DNA of 64,000 bases from Paenibacillus sp. JZ16 (GCF_015326965.1 NZ_CP017659.1:3224001-3288000), one strand, 5' to 3'; counted from the stretch's first letter, positions 18,325 to 27,295 are shown. Made by a program: numbers and translations. The notes: a model not told the origin generated them from the sequence alone.

Positions 18325-18513
18325 TCATGAAAATAGGATATCGGTAATCGTCATTTCGACGTCCGAAACCCTACTTTTCAATGATTCATTTTCGGTTTTC
18401 AGAGAAGTAACTTGCTCCGAAAGGGCCGATTGCGGTTCTTGAGGCGTCTCTGGGTCAGTCGGGTCAGGATAATTAAACAGAGGCTTAAGTGTTCCCAGGT
18501 CAATCCGTGTTAT
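18325..18513 (-). CDS. Small fibre-associated protein with coiled coil (start uncertain)
   Basis: Frame LITRIDLGTLKPLFNYPDPTD...PQSALSEQVTSLKTENESLKSRVSDVEMTITDILFS, ending at 18325. The C-terminal ~35 residues form a heptad coiled coil. No ATG/GTG/TTG is present in the right place; AAGGGGG sits before ATA (18513) or ATT (18504), so initiation would be at a rare codon or the start base is miscalled. It lies between two small fibre-linked genes, and short proteins with this IDLGTLKPLF motif are common beside phage fibres. Confidence 0.55.
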   Translation of the reverse strand: MTRIDLGTLKPLFNYPDPTDPETPQEPQSALSEQVTSLKTENESLKSRVSDVEMTITDILFS

Positions 18514-18725
18514 TAGCCCCCTTGTGCATAATCTTCAGCATACGCACCATACTCTAACTGGATCATTCCCACCGTCTCCGGTACCCGTTCACGCAAGGAG
18601 CGGTATGTCTCAAGGTCCTGCTCTACCGTGGTTTTCACCACCCACCCGCTACGCTCCCCTGTATCTTGAATCACTTCACCTGTCGCTTTCAGATAATACA
18701 GGCGTCTACCTATTGAGTTATTCAA
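18513..18725 (-). CDS. Small fibre-associated protein, module P
   Basis: About 70 residues from a TTG at 18725 (NNSIGRRLYYLKATGEVIQDTGERSGWVVKTTVEQDLETYRSLRERVPETVGMIQLEYGAYAEDYAQGG); GGGAGG lies ten bases before it and the codon overlaps the fibre stop. The pattern LYYLKATGEVIQDTGE...YRSL...IQLEYGAYAEDYA is typical of a small protein encoded after phage tail fibres in Firmicutes. Role unknown, perhaps fibre assembly. Confidence 0.65.
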   Translation of the reverse strand: MNNSIGRRLYYLKATGEVIQDTGERSGWVVKTTVEQDLETYRSLRERVPETVGMIQLEYGAYAEDYAQGG

Positions 18726-20107
18726 TGTCCCCAAGCCTCCCAGTAAATCTGATTATTCCACCAATTATAATTATAAACACTAAACCCGCTATTACTGATG
18801 GGATTATCTCCAAGGGCTCTCCCAAACCCGGACATCCCCGATCCGTCACTAGTCGTATCCGGGGTAATAAAACCATAGACGCGATGGATGGGTTCGTCGA
18901 AGAGAAAACAAGCCGTAAATCTGCCCTCGACGTTAGCATATTGACCGTATAGTTTGACCATTTTGGGTCGAAAGGCCACCCCACTGACGTATACTCGCCC
19001 CTCCGAAGCATTAAGACTCCCCCACGCATACTTTGACGTCTTAATCATTCCGATTTTTTGGGCAAGGACGGCATTCGAATCATTCGTCGAAGCCCATACA
19101 CCTTTAGCCGTGATCTCATTGGCTATAGCTTGCTTTTCGGCTGTGGTCATACGTTCCAAAGTGCCTTGAATGCCAAGGATCGCTGCATCTTTGGGTATGT
19201 TTTCAGGCTTTAGGGTTGGAGCCGGGGTTGTTACCCACGTTGACCCGTTATAAAATCCGTGTGGAGGGCGGATAAAGACCCGATCCCCAGCCCATACCGT
19301 CGATTCAAGACCAGGCATGTGGTTGTTCTCGGCGCTTCGGTTCGGCATCTGACCAGCTTTTTTAACTCCATCGTCGTACCCTGAGTATCCCGCGACAAGC
19401 ATATTCGGATCGAGCACAGCGTCGGCCGTATCAACAACAGTGGGCTTGCCTGGTACCCCAAAAATATTTACACCAGATCGAATATTGCCTGATAAAAGAT
19501 CAGGATCATGTGCTTGGATTGTAACCTGCGAGCCTGGTGGGTAAAATCCGCTATCGATATTGACGTACGTATCAACATACGCATCCCCATCTGGGTTCGA
19601 CCATAATCCAGACTTAAACTGATTTCCTTGTGTCGGTATGGTTCCGGTTACTATTCCGTTATCGGTTCCAATCGTTTTAGGTGCTAACACATCGGCCGCT
19701 GTCGCTGTTCCTACCTCACCCCCTTCACCCTGTAAAATAAAAGCCTGACCATCATATACCAATGTGTAGACGCCATCCTGCTTAAAACTGGCAGAACTGC
19801 CGCTTGTTTTAAGCACTGGCTTGGCTCCCAAACCATTAACGTTGAGCATTGGGGCTCCAGTGCTTGCAACGTTGATTTTTACGGTAACCCGAATCCCAGC
19901 CGAAAGGCTCGCCGGGGCAGGTTTTAGATTAACCTCATATTCGTTCGCTTTAGGCTGAGTCGTTACTCCGTACCCTCCTGTTCTTCCCACAGCCTCATCA
20001 ACCTTATCCCAGTTCTCATTCAGCATCGTCTCGATGTTAAAGGTCTCATTGCCATCCACCATCGGGTCTTTCTTCAACAATCCTAAATTCGGTGTGTTAC
20101 TGGACAA
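18722..20107 (-). CDS. Tail fibre / receptor-binding protein of module P
   Basis: 461 residues from a TTG at 20107, one base after the XkdU-like stop with AGGAGGTG upstream; this mirrors the fibre start of module D. The N-terminus (SSNTPNLGLLKKDPMVDG...IETMLNENWDKVDEAVGR) is shared with the module D fibre. The middle has VNGLGAKPVLKTSG, TAADVLAPKTIGTDNGIVTGTIPTQGN and related beta segments common in Paenibacillus/Brevibacillus phage fibres, and the C-terminal ~90 residues (RVYVSGVAFRPKMVKLYGQY...FSVYNYNWWNNQIYWEAWGH) are Tyr/Trp-rich, as expected of a glycan-binding tip. It probably gives module P particles a different target range. Confidence 0.82.
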   Translation of the reverse strand: MSSNTPNLGLLKKDPMVDGNETFNIETMLNENWDKVDEAVGRTGGYGVTTQPKANEYEVNLKPAPASLSAGIRVTVKINVASTGAPMLNVNGLGAKPVLKTSGSSASFKQDGVYTLVYDGQAFILQGEGGEVGTATAADVLAPKTIGTDNGIVTGTIPTQGNQFKSGLWSNPDGDAYVDTYVNIDSGFYPPGSQVTIQAHDPDLLSGNIRSGVNIFGVPGKPTVVDTADAVLDPNMLVAGYSGYDDGVKKAGQMPNRSAENNHMPGLESTVWAGDRVFIRPPHGFYNGSTWVTTPAPTLKPENIPKDAAILGIQGTLERMTTAEKQAIANEITAKGVWASTNDSNAVLAQKIGMIKTSKYAWGSLNASEGRVYVSGVAFRPKMVKLYGQYANVEGRFTACFLFDEPIHRVYGFITPDTTSDGSGMSGFGRALGDNPISNSGFSVYNYNWWNNQIYWEAWGH

Positions 20108-20108
20108 A

Positions 20109-20660
20109 TCAAACACCTCCTGCAAATTTGTTTAACGGCGTCTGCCCCAGCTCGCCCAATGTCATCACGTCATGAATATCGCGTATGAGCAAGTAGTTGA
20201 ACGCATACGCCACCGCCAGATGCGCCGGCTTGATCTCCTCGATCGCCGCCTTCAAATCCTCCAGATTCGGCGGGATGCCGAGCGTATCCACGAATTTAAC
20301 CGTGAAGCCCCATTCCTCAGGCTGAAAAGATACCTCAACCGTGCCACCGTCATAAGCTTCTGCCACATTTTTCACGAGCGCACCGGAGAAGGTGCCGGCT
20401 CCGCGCAGCTTGGACTCCAGCACCGCCCGCCGCTGCTCGATCGGCTTGTTCCGGTCGGTCGGAATGCCAAGCTCCATCTCCCAGCGTTCCAGGCCCCAGG
20501 TGGCTGTACGGACGAAAAACTGGTCTGCGGCAAAGTTCAGTGCCTGGTATAGCGCGTCCAACTCGCTGCCCTTGGCATCCATATCGGATAACATGACACG
20601 GGAAGTCTCGTAATAGGCCGGTAGATAAGAAAACAGCTCGCGACCTCGCAAGCTGTTCAT
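20109..20660 (-). CDS. XkdU/YmfQ-like baseplate protein (DUF2313), module P
   Basis: 183 residues from the ATG at 20660; a GTG at 20675 overlapping the upstream stop is the alternative. Conserved blocks: YLPAYY, ELDALYQALNFAADQFFVRTATWGLERWEMELGIP, KPIEQRRAVLESKLRGAGTFSGALVKNVAEAYDGGTVEVSF and TLGIPPNLEDLKAAIEEIKPAHLAVAYAFNYL. Clearly homologous to the module D copy at 9111, and in the same place before the fibre. Confidence 0.87.
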   Translation of the reverse strand: MNSLRGRELFSYLPAYYETSRVMLSDMDAKGSELDALYQALNFAADQFFVRTATWGLERWEMELGIPTDRNKPIEQRRAVLESKLRGAGTFSGALVKNVAEAYDGGTVEVSFQPEEWGFTVKFVDTLGIPPNLEDLKAAIEEIKPAHLAVAYAFNYLLIRDIHDVMTLGELGQTPLNKFAGGV

Positions 20661-20667
20661 TCGGACA

Positions 20668-21822
20668 CTATTCACTTACGCTCACCGTCCCGAGCACCGC
20701 CACCTGACCGGAGCCAATTTCGATATTTTGCTGCTCGGTGTGGCCGTTAATCGTCAAATCCGAGTAGTCGACGATAATTGGAATATCCAGCAATACGGCG
20801 GCAATCCGCGTATACCTCACCAAAGGGTCTTTCCGGTTAAAAGCGATCTGCTGTAAATACGTCCGGACACCGTCCTCGATCAGCTTCCGGATTTCTTCCA
20901 TCGTCGAAGGCAACTCCTGCGTACGCTGCACTTTGACGGAGATATCAATCGCCACTTCCGCGGCAGGCATCACCGTGATAACCGGACCGGCCGGGGCAAC
21001 CCCTTCGCCCTGTCCATCCTGGGACGGGTCAATGTACTGCTGAACGGCATTCACGATATCCTGGCTTGCCGCACGCTTGTCCGTATCTATGAGATACAGT
21101 CCAACGGTACCGGGTCCTTTCCACAACGGCGCCACTTCCACGCCGCCAACGCCGGCAATCTCATTGGCCCACTGCATGTACTGCGCTTTGTTGCCGCTCG
21201 TCCCCTGACTTCGGACTTTCGCGTAAAAACGCTCCAGGAGCGACTGATCGCTTTCGGTATCCGTCCCGCTCCGGGTCGGTTCCGGGTTCGTAACCGATGT
21301 TACGCCGCTGACCGACGTCATCATAAGCTGAATGACGCCTGCGGGAACATTGCCGTTACTGCCCGGCTCAACAGCTCGAATCGGTGCCGTGCCGGTACCC
21401 AAGTCACTCAGCGTCACGCCTGATGTGGTCACGTACTCCACCGACGATTCCCCGGAGCCCTCATCGGCTGGCGTAGCCACATAGGTTCCGGCAGGCACGG
21501 TCGTCCCTGGCTTCCCGGTAAACACAACGCTGCCGTATGAAGCGACCGCTTCCCGCCGGGTAATCCCATGCTCTGCCGTCCTCAGATCGAGTTCGGCAGA
21601 CCGGATATCCGGATGATCGCTTGCCACGGTGCTTGCAAAGCCTCGGCGCAGCAGCTCCTGTGCCCACAAGGCTGCTTCGGACAGCATAAACGCGACCGGC
21701 GCCTGCGCATCCCAAATAAAAGAGCCTTCCGACTTGTCGATGTCCGAAGGCACTTTGTTCAGCATGCGGTTCATAATGTTCTCTTCCGTCTGATCCAACA
21801 AATATAACGGCAAATCTGCCAT
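20668..21822 (-). CDS. Baseplate J/gp47-like protein (XkdT), module P
   Basis: 384 residues. ENIMNRMLNKVPSDIDKSEGSFIWDAQAPVA, GKPGTTVPAGTYVATPAD, EIAGVGGVEVAPLWKGPGTVGLYLIDTDKR, YIDPSQDGQGEGVAPAGPVITVMPAAEV and DPLVRYTRIAAVLLDIPIIVDYSDLTING define the family. Baseplate wedge component. It overlaps its neighbours by a few bases on both sides. Same gene order as module D, lower sequence identity. Confidence 0.9.
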   Translation of the reverse strand: MADLPLYLLDQTEENIMNRMLNKVPSDIDKSEGSFIWDAQAPVAFMLSEAALWAQELLRRGFASTVASDHPDIRSAELDLRTAEHGITRREAVASYGSVVFTGKPGTTVPAGTYVATPADEGSGESSVEYVTTSGVTLSDLGTGTAPIRAVEPGSNGNVPAGVIQLMMTSVSGVTSVTNPEPTRSGTDTESDQSLLERFYAKVRSQGTSGNKAQYMQWANEIAGVGGVEVAPLWKGPGTVGLYLIDTDKRAASQDIVNAVQQYIDPSQDGQGEGVAPAGPVITVMPAAEVAIDISVKVQRTQELPSTMEEIRKLIEDGVRTYLQQIAFNRKDPLVRYTRIAAVLLDIPIIVDYSDLTINGHTEQQNIEIGSGQVAVLGTVSVSE

Positions 21823-22280
21823 CAGATCACCACGCTTTCTATAATTTCCGTCTCATCCCGGACACTCGTAATGCGGCAGCTGAAACGGCAAGCTTCTCCT
21901 TCCCAGGCAAAAAGGAACTGATCCACACTCTCCGTCCGAGCGTCCGCCAGCAGCGTCTCGGTCACCATGCGCTGAATCTCGCTCTCTTGCAGAGATCGGT
22001 CATAGCCTTTGCCGACCAGCTCCTCCAGCTCGCTGCCGTAATCACGCGTATAGATCAAATGGCGGTAACGCGGCGTCCGGATCGCTTTTTCACACCAGAT
22101 GACCCAGGCTTCCTTCTCGTCCGCAACCGGAATCTTCCGGGTCGGGGACATCACGAACTCGCCGGCTTCAAAATCATACCGCCAGCTCCGTCCAAAAACA
22201 GCCCCCTCTCCTTCCAGTACCTCCGGATCGGTCGCATCCGTCCAGATCATGTCATCGCCTTCCGGGAATAAATTAGCCAC
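21822..22280 (-). CDS. XkdS-like baseplate protein (DUF2634), module P
   Basis: 152 residues from a GTG at 22280 inside the end of the upstream gene, with AAGGTGGTG before it. WCEKAIRTPRYRHLIYTRDYGSELEELVGKGYDRSLQESEIQRMVTETLLADARTESVDQF matches the gp25-like DUF2634 pattern. Counterpart of 10704-11117. Confidence 0.85.
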   Translation of the reverse strand: MANLFPEGDDMIWTDATDPEVLEGEGAVFGRSWRYDFEAGEFVMSPTRKIPVADEKEAWVIWCEKAIRTPRYRHLIYTRDYGSELEELVGKGYDRSLQESEIQRMVTETLLADARTESVDQFLFAWEGEACRFSCRITSVRDETEIIESVVI

Positions 22281-22662
22281 CGCTGCTCACCACCTTGCAT
22301 ACAACAACCACGTCGTTACCGCTGTTAACCCGAACGGCGAGCACGCGGTCCCCCGGTTTCAAGCCTTTTCCCAATTCAAAAAGGGTATCTTCAACTTCGT
22401 TCTCTTCGGCATCAAACGTCATATCCTGCTGCTGGCCCCCCAAAGTCACGGTGCCCTTTGCCGTATAACGGGGCAAGGACAGCATTCCCGGCAGCTCCGC
22501 TACCATATAGTCCTGCAGCTCATGCTTGAAATCATCCAGCTTGAGTCCCGTCGAGGTTATCGTGCCGAGTACGGCCCCTACGCCGCCCATGGCTTGACGG
22601 GTTTGCTTGTTCATTGAGGCATATAAGGAGGACGCCAATTGTCCATAGGGGTCTTTATTCAA
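22273..22662 (-). CDS. XkdR-position protein (DUF2577-like), module P
   Basis: 129 residues from a TTG at 22662 with AAGGAGGTTTTACC upstream. It contains MGGVGAVLGTITSTGLKLDDFKHELQDYMVAELPGMLSL and GLKPGDRVLAVRVNSGNDVVVVCKVVSSGG, an OB-fold-like layout similar in position to XkdR. Sequence similarity to the module D copy is weak, so the assignment rests mainly on gene order. Confidence 0.7.
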   Translation of the reverse strand: MNKDPYGQLASSLYASMNKQTRQAMGGVGAVLGTITSTGLKLDDFKHELQDYMVAELPGMLSLPRYTAKGTVTLGGQQQDMTFDAEENEVEDTLFELGKGLKPGDRVLAVRVNSGNDVVVVCKVVSSGG

Positions 22663-23632
22663 GGTAAAACCTCCTTTTTACATCGTCATAACTCCCCAGC
22701 TCCAGCATCATGCTTCCGGGACTGCCCAGCTCCCGACTGACGGAAATCACAAGCAGCTTCATCGAGCCCAGCATGACCGCATCTCCGGCACGGATCGTAT
22801 TAACATCGGGTGCATTCAGGGAGATGGTCTCCCGAATCCCCCTCAGTTTGCTCCGGGCCAGCTGGCGAGCTGCCGCAGGCGACTTCACCTCATCATCCTG
22901 AATAATAGCCTGGAGTTGGCCGTATTTAGCGATATCCTTCTCCTCGATGGCCATCACCTTGGAAGGAACCTCTTTTCCGGTCTCGCTTGCGGCTGTCGCC
23001 AGCACCTTGACCTTAGTTGCCGCACCCTCCAACGTCCGCGATTGCGTAGTATCCGTGATGGCCTCCAGGATGTAAACCTCTTTGTTCGTTCCCAACTCAT
23101 ACAGCTCAAGCCCTGAAGCGATCATCCGCGGATGATACAGCTTGCCGCCGGCTTTGGCCGTCTCACGTAGATCAGCGAACATGCTCGCGTAAATCGACTG
23201 CGTCCGGTAAACGGAACGCCCCAGCTGCTTCTCGGTATCGGGCAAAACCGCAATTTTCAGGTTCCAGTCCGCCGCGTACTTTTTGAATCGCTGGGTAGCG
23301 GTCTGCTTCGCAGGGAACAGATATTCATCCTCCGATTTGTCCAGATATACCGTCCGATCGTACAATGTAAGGGTCATCCGCTTCACCCCGTTATTCGAGG
23401 TTTCCACTTCCCATACGACAGCCGGTTGCAGCAAAGGGACATAATCCTTTTTACCATAAGGAATCCCGCTGATCCGGATCGCCATTCCCGGCGAGATCGG
23501 CGGCATATCCGACGTGACGACCAGATTGACGGTGCCCTGATAAGCGACTTGTTCAAGCGAATCCCGTAGACTGATCGCTTCCACCAAAGGAGATAAATCG
23601 TATTGATCCTGCAAAATCACCTTGTAACTCAT
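22655..23632 (-). CDS. XkdQ/YqbQ-like hub protein, module P
   Basis: 325 residues. SYKVILQDQYDLSPLVEAISLRDSLEQVAYQGTVNLVVT, FPAKQTATQRFKKYAADWNLKIAVLPDTEKQLGRSVYRTQSI and APDVNTIRAGDAVMLGSMKLLVISVSRELG are typical of XkdQ/YqbQ tail-hub proteins. ATG overlaps the LysM gene stop (ATGA). Confidence 0.82.
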   Translation of the reverse strand: MSYKVILQDQYDLSPLVEAISLRDSLEQVAYQGTVNLVVTSDMPPISPGMAIRISGIPYGKKDYVPLLQPAVVWEVETSNNGVKRMTLTLYDRTVYLDKSEDEYLFPAKQTATQRFKKYAADWNLKIAVLPDTEKQLGRSVYRTQSIYASMFADLRETAKAGGKLYHPRMIASGLELYELGTNKEVYILEAITDTTQSRTLEGAATKVKVLATAASETGKEVPSKVMAIEEKDIAKYGQLQAIIQDDEVKSPAAARQLARSKLRGIRETISLNAPDVNTIRAGDAVMLGSMKLLVISVSRELGSPGSMMLELGSYDDVKRRFYLE

Positions 23633-24272
23633 GACAGCACCAGCTTCTGGCCAGGCTTGATGGCGTTCGGATCTTTACCGATCATTTTCTGATTCAGCTT
23701 GTAGATCTGGTTCCATTTCGAGCTGTCCCCGAGCTCCAGCTTGGCGATTTTGGAGAGTGAGTCCCCTGACTTCACGGTGTACGTCTTGTTCTTTTCCTTC
23801 ATGTCGGCCCGGGGCTTTTTATTCGTTCCAGATGCCCCGCTGCTGCCTGCCGTTTTGGCCACCTTCATTTCACTCCATGTCCGGAGCGTGATGTCAAAAT
23901 ACACATCCCCGACCTCCCCCCACGGAACGTGGACTGATGGGAAGCGACATACACCGGCACATTCACCGCCGTCTCGGTAATGACGAATTGCAGGGGCGTT
24001 TTATACGTCAAAAACTCGTTAAGTTTATTCATCGCAGTTTGCGGTTTAATATGATCTTTCTCTTCTCCTTTGCAATAAGCCGCATTATAATCTTGTGGAA
24101 AAAATGAAGAGAACGATATCTCCTTGATCCGATGGCCTTGCGGAAAATCAAACTCCCCAAAGTTGAGAATCGTAGCCGTTTCCAGTCCCTTTTGGCGTGA
24201 AATGGTCACCTCTTCGGGGTTGACTGGGAATAGGAACGTCATGCCTTTTCCGTTCTTCAATATAAACTCCAC
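23629..24272 (-). pseudogene. LysM tail protein (XkdP-like), module P, frameshifted in the sequence
   Basis: The N-terminal part is read from a GTG at 24272 with AAAGGAGG seven bases upstream (VEFILKNGKGMTFLFPVNPEEVTI), which aligns with the start of the module D protein (YGFFLSFNNQEEVFRFPVNPEQIDV). The frame is lost at STFRGG; the C-terminal part continues in another frame as GDVYFDITLRTW and a LysM domain (KTYTVKSGDSLSKIAKLELGDSSKWNQIYKLN...IKPGQKLVLS). Adding one base in the six-base C-run at plus 23916-23921 rejoins them into about 214 residues. The gene is essential for tail assembly elsewhere, so either module P is inactive or this is a sequencing error. Confidence 0.75.
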
Positions 24273-24337
24273 CTTGGGCCCTCCTTTCTGTATGGATGCC
24301 TTCGGACCGACTTCATTCCTGCTGTTAACCATCATCT

Positions 24338-26119
24338 TCAATAGGCCATCGGAGTCGGCTTCCGGTTCTGCGCCGCTTTGCTGAATTCGGCTCTCAACCG
24401 CTGCCCGATCAGAAGGATCAATCCTTCTACATCGATCGGGTGTTCCTCATGCACCGTTACCTGCACCGCGCCTGGAGGAAGATTGTAATTCACGGTTGTC
24501 TCCGTTTTGAAATCCATCAGCAAGCCGGATATCGTGCTCATCTGCTCAGGGCTGATCTGAACAGATTGCGGAGAGGTTGGCTTCCCTGCAAAAGCTTGGT
24601 TTTGCGCTGCACTTGCGGGTGGCCCAAAAGTACTCATGCTTGCAGCATGGCTAGGCGGGACATACGGGCCGTACGGGTTCAAAGCTGGATTCGGCAGCAG
24701 CGGCTTGCTGAAATCAGCCGGCGCTGGTTTCGGAATGATGGGAGCGGGAATGGCAGCCGCACTAGAGGGTGGTGCCTTTGGAACATCCTTCGGTTGAGCA
24801 GCTTCCTTTTCTTTTTTCCCGAAGGAAAACGTGTTGGAGAACCACTTCGATACCTTCTCCTTACCTTCGTTGAACTTGTCACCAATCCCGGAAATGGCGC
24901 CACCAACCTTCTCGCCAATAAAGCTTCCTACGGTGCCGCCAAGCGTTGAGCCGATCATCGTACCTGCAACCGGGATCACGGAGCCGACGATGCCGCCGAT
25001 CGTGCTTCCAATACCTCCGCCGACGGCAGAGCCTATGGCTTGGTTGCGCTCTTTCCCAGGCTTGGCTGAGGCAATTGCGGTCGCATCGGCTATATATCCC
25101 AAAGGGCCGAGGGCACGTTTGCCAAGCCCCTTCATCAAGCCGGAGCCTAGACCGCTTTTGCCGGCATTTTTTACAGCACTTGCTCCAGCGCTACCTTCAG
25201 CTGCCTGCTTTACTGCATCTGAACCTGCAGCGGTCTTGGCAGCGCCCGCCGAACCTCCGGAAACGATGCCGCTGTTACCGCCGCCGCCAAATATACCCTT
25301 GGTTAAATCCATAACACCCATGATTGATTTCATTGCACTAGTTCCCGTATTGCCCGAGGTTTCGATAACGTCTCCCAATGTTTCTGCCTTCATAAAACGC
25401 TTACCCCATTTGGTTAGTGGCTTTTCTCCTTGGCTATTCGGGGACGTGGCAGACTGGTTTTGACTGGAATTGGATCCACGGCCGCCCCCCCTTCTGACCC
25501 CATTGGGCCTAGGCGCCGTCCTAGGGGCAGGTTCAGGGGCCGGTTTATCTTTACCCCATGCTTCGCGCATCTTTGTTCCCTTACCATATAGTTGGCCCCC
25601 ATTTTTCATGGTAGAACCAATCGCGGTTATAGTACCAAAAACATTCAGAGCCGTATCCCAACCCGATTTTTTACCGCTCCCGCCGCCCCCAAGCTGCAGC
25701 GATCCAAGCGCAACCGTAAGCTTATCCACCGCAGTCGTATTCGCCGTCAACGCAGCGATTATCGGAGAAAAATCAAGTCCTGCCGCCCGCAAATCCACCT
25801 GAACGCTCGCCTCGATTTGCTTCTGCACACTCAGGTTTAGATTCGTATCGATCTGCTTCTGCACATTCAGCTTCACATTCGCTGAAGCTTGGATGACTTG
25901 CGACTTCACCCGCTGCATTTTGGCAAGCAGGTTGTCCAGCCCCTTCGAGGCGCTGTCCTTCAGCACGATTTCAGGTGCCATGCGGGTACGTCCGATTCGC
26001 ATGACGCGTCCCTGGATCCGCTCAAAATAACGCTCCATCGCCCGCAGCTCGCGGTTGGCCTTGATCACGTTTTTCGGATCGATGACCAGATGCATACGAT
26101 AGTTCATGGCTTCAGCCAT
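24338..26119 (-). CDS. Tape measure protein, module P
   Basis: 593 residues. An N-terminal helical part (AMNYRMHLVIDPKNVIKANRELRAMERYFERIQGRVMRIGR), heptad repeats with alternating VQKQI motifs, a low-complexity Gly/Ser region, then a Gly-zipper hydrophobic core (AIGSAVGGGIGSTIGGIVGSVIPVAG) and a Pro/Ala-rich part ahead of the C-terminal INLP-like domain. Position after the frameshifted chaperone and before the LysM gene marks it as the ruler, although it shares little sequence with the module D ruler. AGGAGGTGAAATGAA precedes the ATG. Confidence 0.85.
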   Translation of the reverse strand: MAEAMNYRMHLVIDPKNVIKANRELRAMERYFERIQGRVMRIGRTRMAPEIVLKDSASKGLDNLLAKMQRVKSQVIQASANVKLNVQKQIDTNLNLSVQKQIEASVQVDLRAAGLDFSPIIAALTANTTAVDKLTVALGSLQLGGGGSGKKSGWDTALNVFGTITAIGSTMKNGGQLYGKGTKMREAWGKDKPAPEPAPRTAPRPNGVRRGGGRGSNSSQNQSATSPNSQGEKPLTKWGKRFMKAETLGDVIETSGNTGTSAMKSIMGVMDLTKGIFGGGGNSGIVSGGSAGAAKTAAGSDAVKQAAEGSAGASAVKNAGKSGLGSGLMKGLGKRALGPLGYIADATAIASAKPGKERNQAIGSAVGGGIGSTIGGIVGSVIPVAGTMIGSTLGGTVGSFIGEKVGGAISGIGDKFNEGKEKVSKWFSNTFSFGKKEKEAAQPKDVPKAPPSSAAAIPAPIIPKPAPADFSKPLLPNPALNPYGPYVPPSHAASMSTFGPPASAAQNQAFAGKPTSPQSVQISPEQMSTISGLLMDFKTETTVNYNLPPGAVQVTVHEEHPIDVEGLILLIGQRLRAEFSKAAQNRKPTPMAY

Positions 26120-26136
26120 TTCATTTCACCTCCTGT

Positions 26137-26750
26137 TCACTTCAAACTCTGACCGGCCATGCCCTCGATCTCCTCCTGGGAGAAAGCGAGCAGCAGCAGG
26201 CGCTCGCCTCGCGGGAGCCGCCAAAAATCTCCGGGACGAAGGTGATGCCGGACCCACAGATGATACAGCATCGTCGTCATTCCCCCGGAGCCGATCAGTT
26301 TTTTAGGTCAGCAATCTCAACTCCGAAGCCGGACAGCTCCAGCACTTTATCGCCTACGGCATCCAGCTCTCCGGCCAGCAGCATGCGGCGAACTGCCTGC
26401 TCTCCGCCCGACAGCTTCAAGCGGCTTGTAATCCGCGGATCGCCCCAGCCGCTAAGCGTCAAACCCTTTACCGACAGACTGCTCGTGGCCTCGGAAATTA
26501 GCAATGCATTAAATGTCTCCGTATCCACCTTCTCATCCACCGCACCCTTTATCGTACGGCGAACGGTACAGCGCTCGCGGATGCTGTCGACCTTGCTCGA
26601 AGTCAAACCCTGCAGCACCATCTTCATATCCAAACGCTTAATGCGTACCGTTTCCTCTGGCAGCTTCTCGGCTGCCTCAAACAGACTGTCCAAAATTTGC
26701 TCTTCGCTCATGTTCTCGTGCAAGCTCATGCGTATATCTCCTTTACTCAT
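26137..26750 (-). CDS. Tail assembly chaperone long form by -1 frameshift, module P
   Basis: The XkdN-like frame ends CTA AAA AAC TGA with slippery heptamer A_AAA_AAC at 26298-26304. A -1 slip opens 53 further codons, LIGSGGMTTMLYHLWVRHHLRPGDFWRL...QEEIEGMAGQSLK, ending at 26137, for 204 residues. The second frame has no start signal of its own. WVRHHLRPGDFWRLPRGERLLLLAF is the typical gpT-like pattern. Slippage is inferred from the motif and from the identical design in module D. Confidence 0.8.
26295..26750 (-). CDS. Tail assembly chaperone, XkdN-like short form, module P
   Basis: 151 residues. NMSEEQILDSLFEAAEKLPEETVRIKRLDMKMVLQGLTSSKVDSIRERCTVRR, then SLSVKGLTLSGWGDPRITSRLKLSGGEQAVRRMLLAGELDAVGDKVLELSGF: the phage tail assembly chaperone pattern, with the closing LLAGELDAVGDKVLELSGF matching LLPGEFAALGERVQALNGF of module D. 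The ATG at 26750 may be internal-start (ATG 26732 is an alternative). Confidence 0.83.
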   Translation of the reverse strand: MSKGDIRMSLHENMSEEQILDSLFEAAEKLPEETVRIKRLDMKMVLQGLTSSKVDSIRERCTVRRTIKGAVDEKVDTETFNALLISEATSSLSVKGLTLSGWGDPRITSRLKLSGGEQAVRRMLLAGELDAVGDKVLELSGFGVEIADLKN

Positions 26751-26868
26751 AAAATAATTGATTTCATCTTCCTATTTGCAGCGGGCGACGCCCGCCCGAA
26801 TCAGGCATTCCTTACCGGGCGAACCCCCGCTTTGTGACACACTCAAGCAGCGCTTAAGCAGAAACCTC

Positions 26869-27276
26869 TTAATTCCCCTGAATCGGATCCAACAGCTCGT
26901 ACCCCTCGAAGGTAAATGAAGTTTCCTCCTGCACTTCCTCACCGGCTGTCCAGTTGGCCAGCTGGATTTTGTCAGGCATGCAGCGGATCAGACGAACGCG
27001 CTCATGGCCGTAGGATTCGGGATCATCCAGCTTGGAGATGATATCGAATTTGGTGAAGCCGCGGGAGATCATATCGGAAGTAACCTTGTAACCAGTCATC
27101 GTGCCGGTTCCTTTTTTGCTGCCGTTTTTGTGTACCGTCCAGTCGTTGCCGACCAGCTTCAGCTCGCGTTTCTCCAATTCCACGCTGGCTTCCAGCTTGT
27201 TAATGTGTGTCTGCCAAACCCCGTCAATGTACGCTTGGCCGTATGTCCCCATAATGACTCTTGAAGCATCCAACAT
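26869..27276 (-). CDS. Tail tube protein (XkdM-like), module P
   Basis: 135 residues. ASRVIMGTYGQAYIDGVWQTHINKLEASVELEKRELKLVGNDWTVHKNGSKKGTGTMTGYKVTSDM and the EETSFTFEGYELLDPI ending are the DUF2001/XkdM tube signature. GAGGAGGAATTTAAC before the ATG. The gap behind it to the chaperone gene (26751-26868) holds a small GC hairpin at 26779-26793 that might tune the stoichiometry. Confidence 0.88.
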   Translation of the reverse strand: MLDASRVIMGTYGQAYIDGVWQTHINKLEASVELEKRELKLVGNDWTVHKNGSKKGTGTMTGYKVTSDMISRGFTKFDIISKLDDPESYGHERVRLIRCMPDKIQLANWTAGEEVQEETSFTFEGYELLDPIQGN

Positions 27277-27295
27277 GTTAAATTCCTCCTCGATT

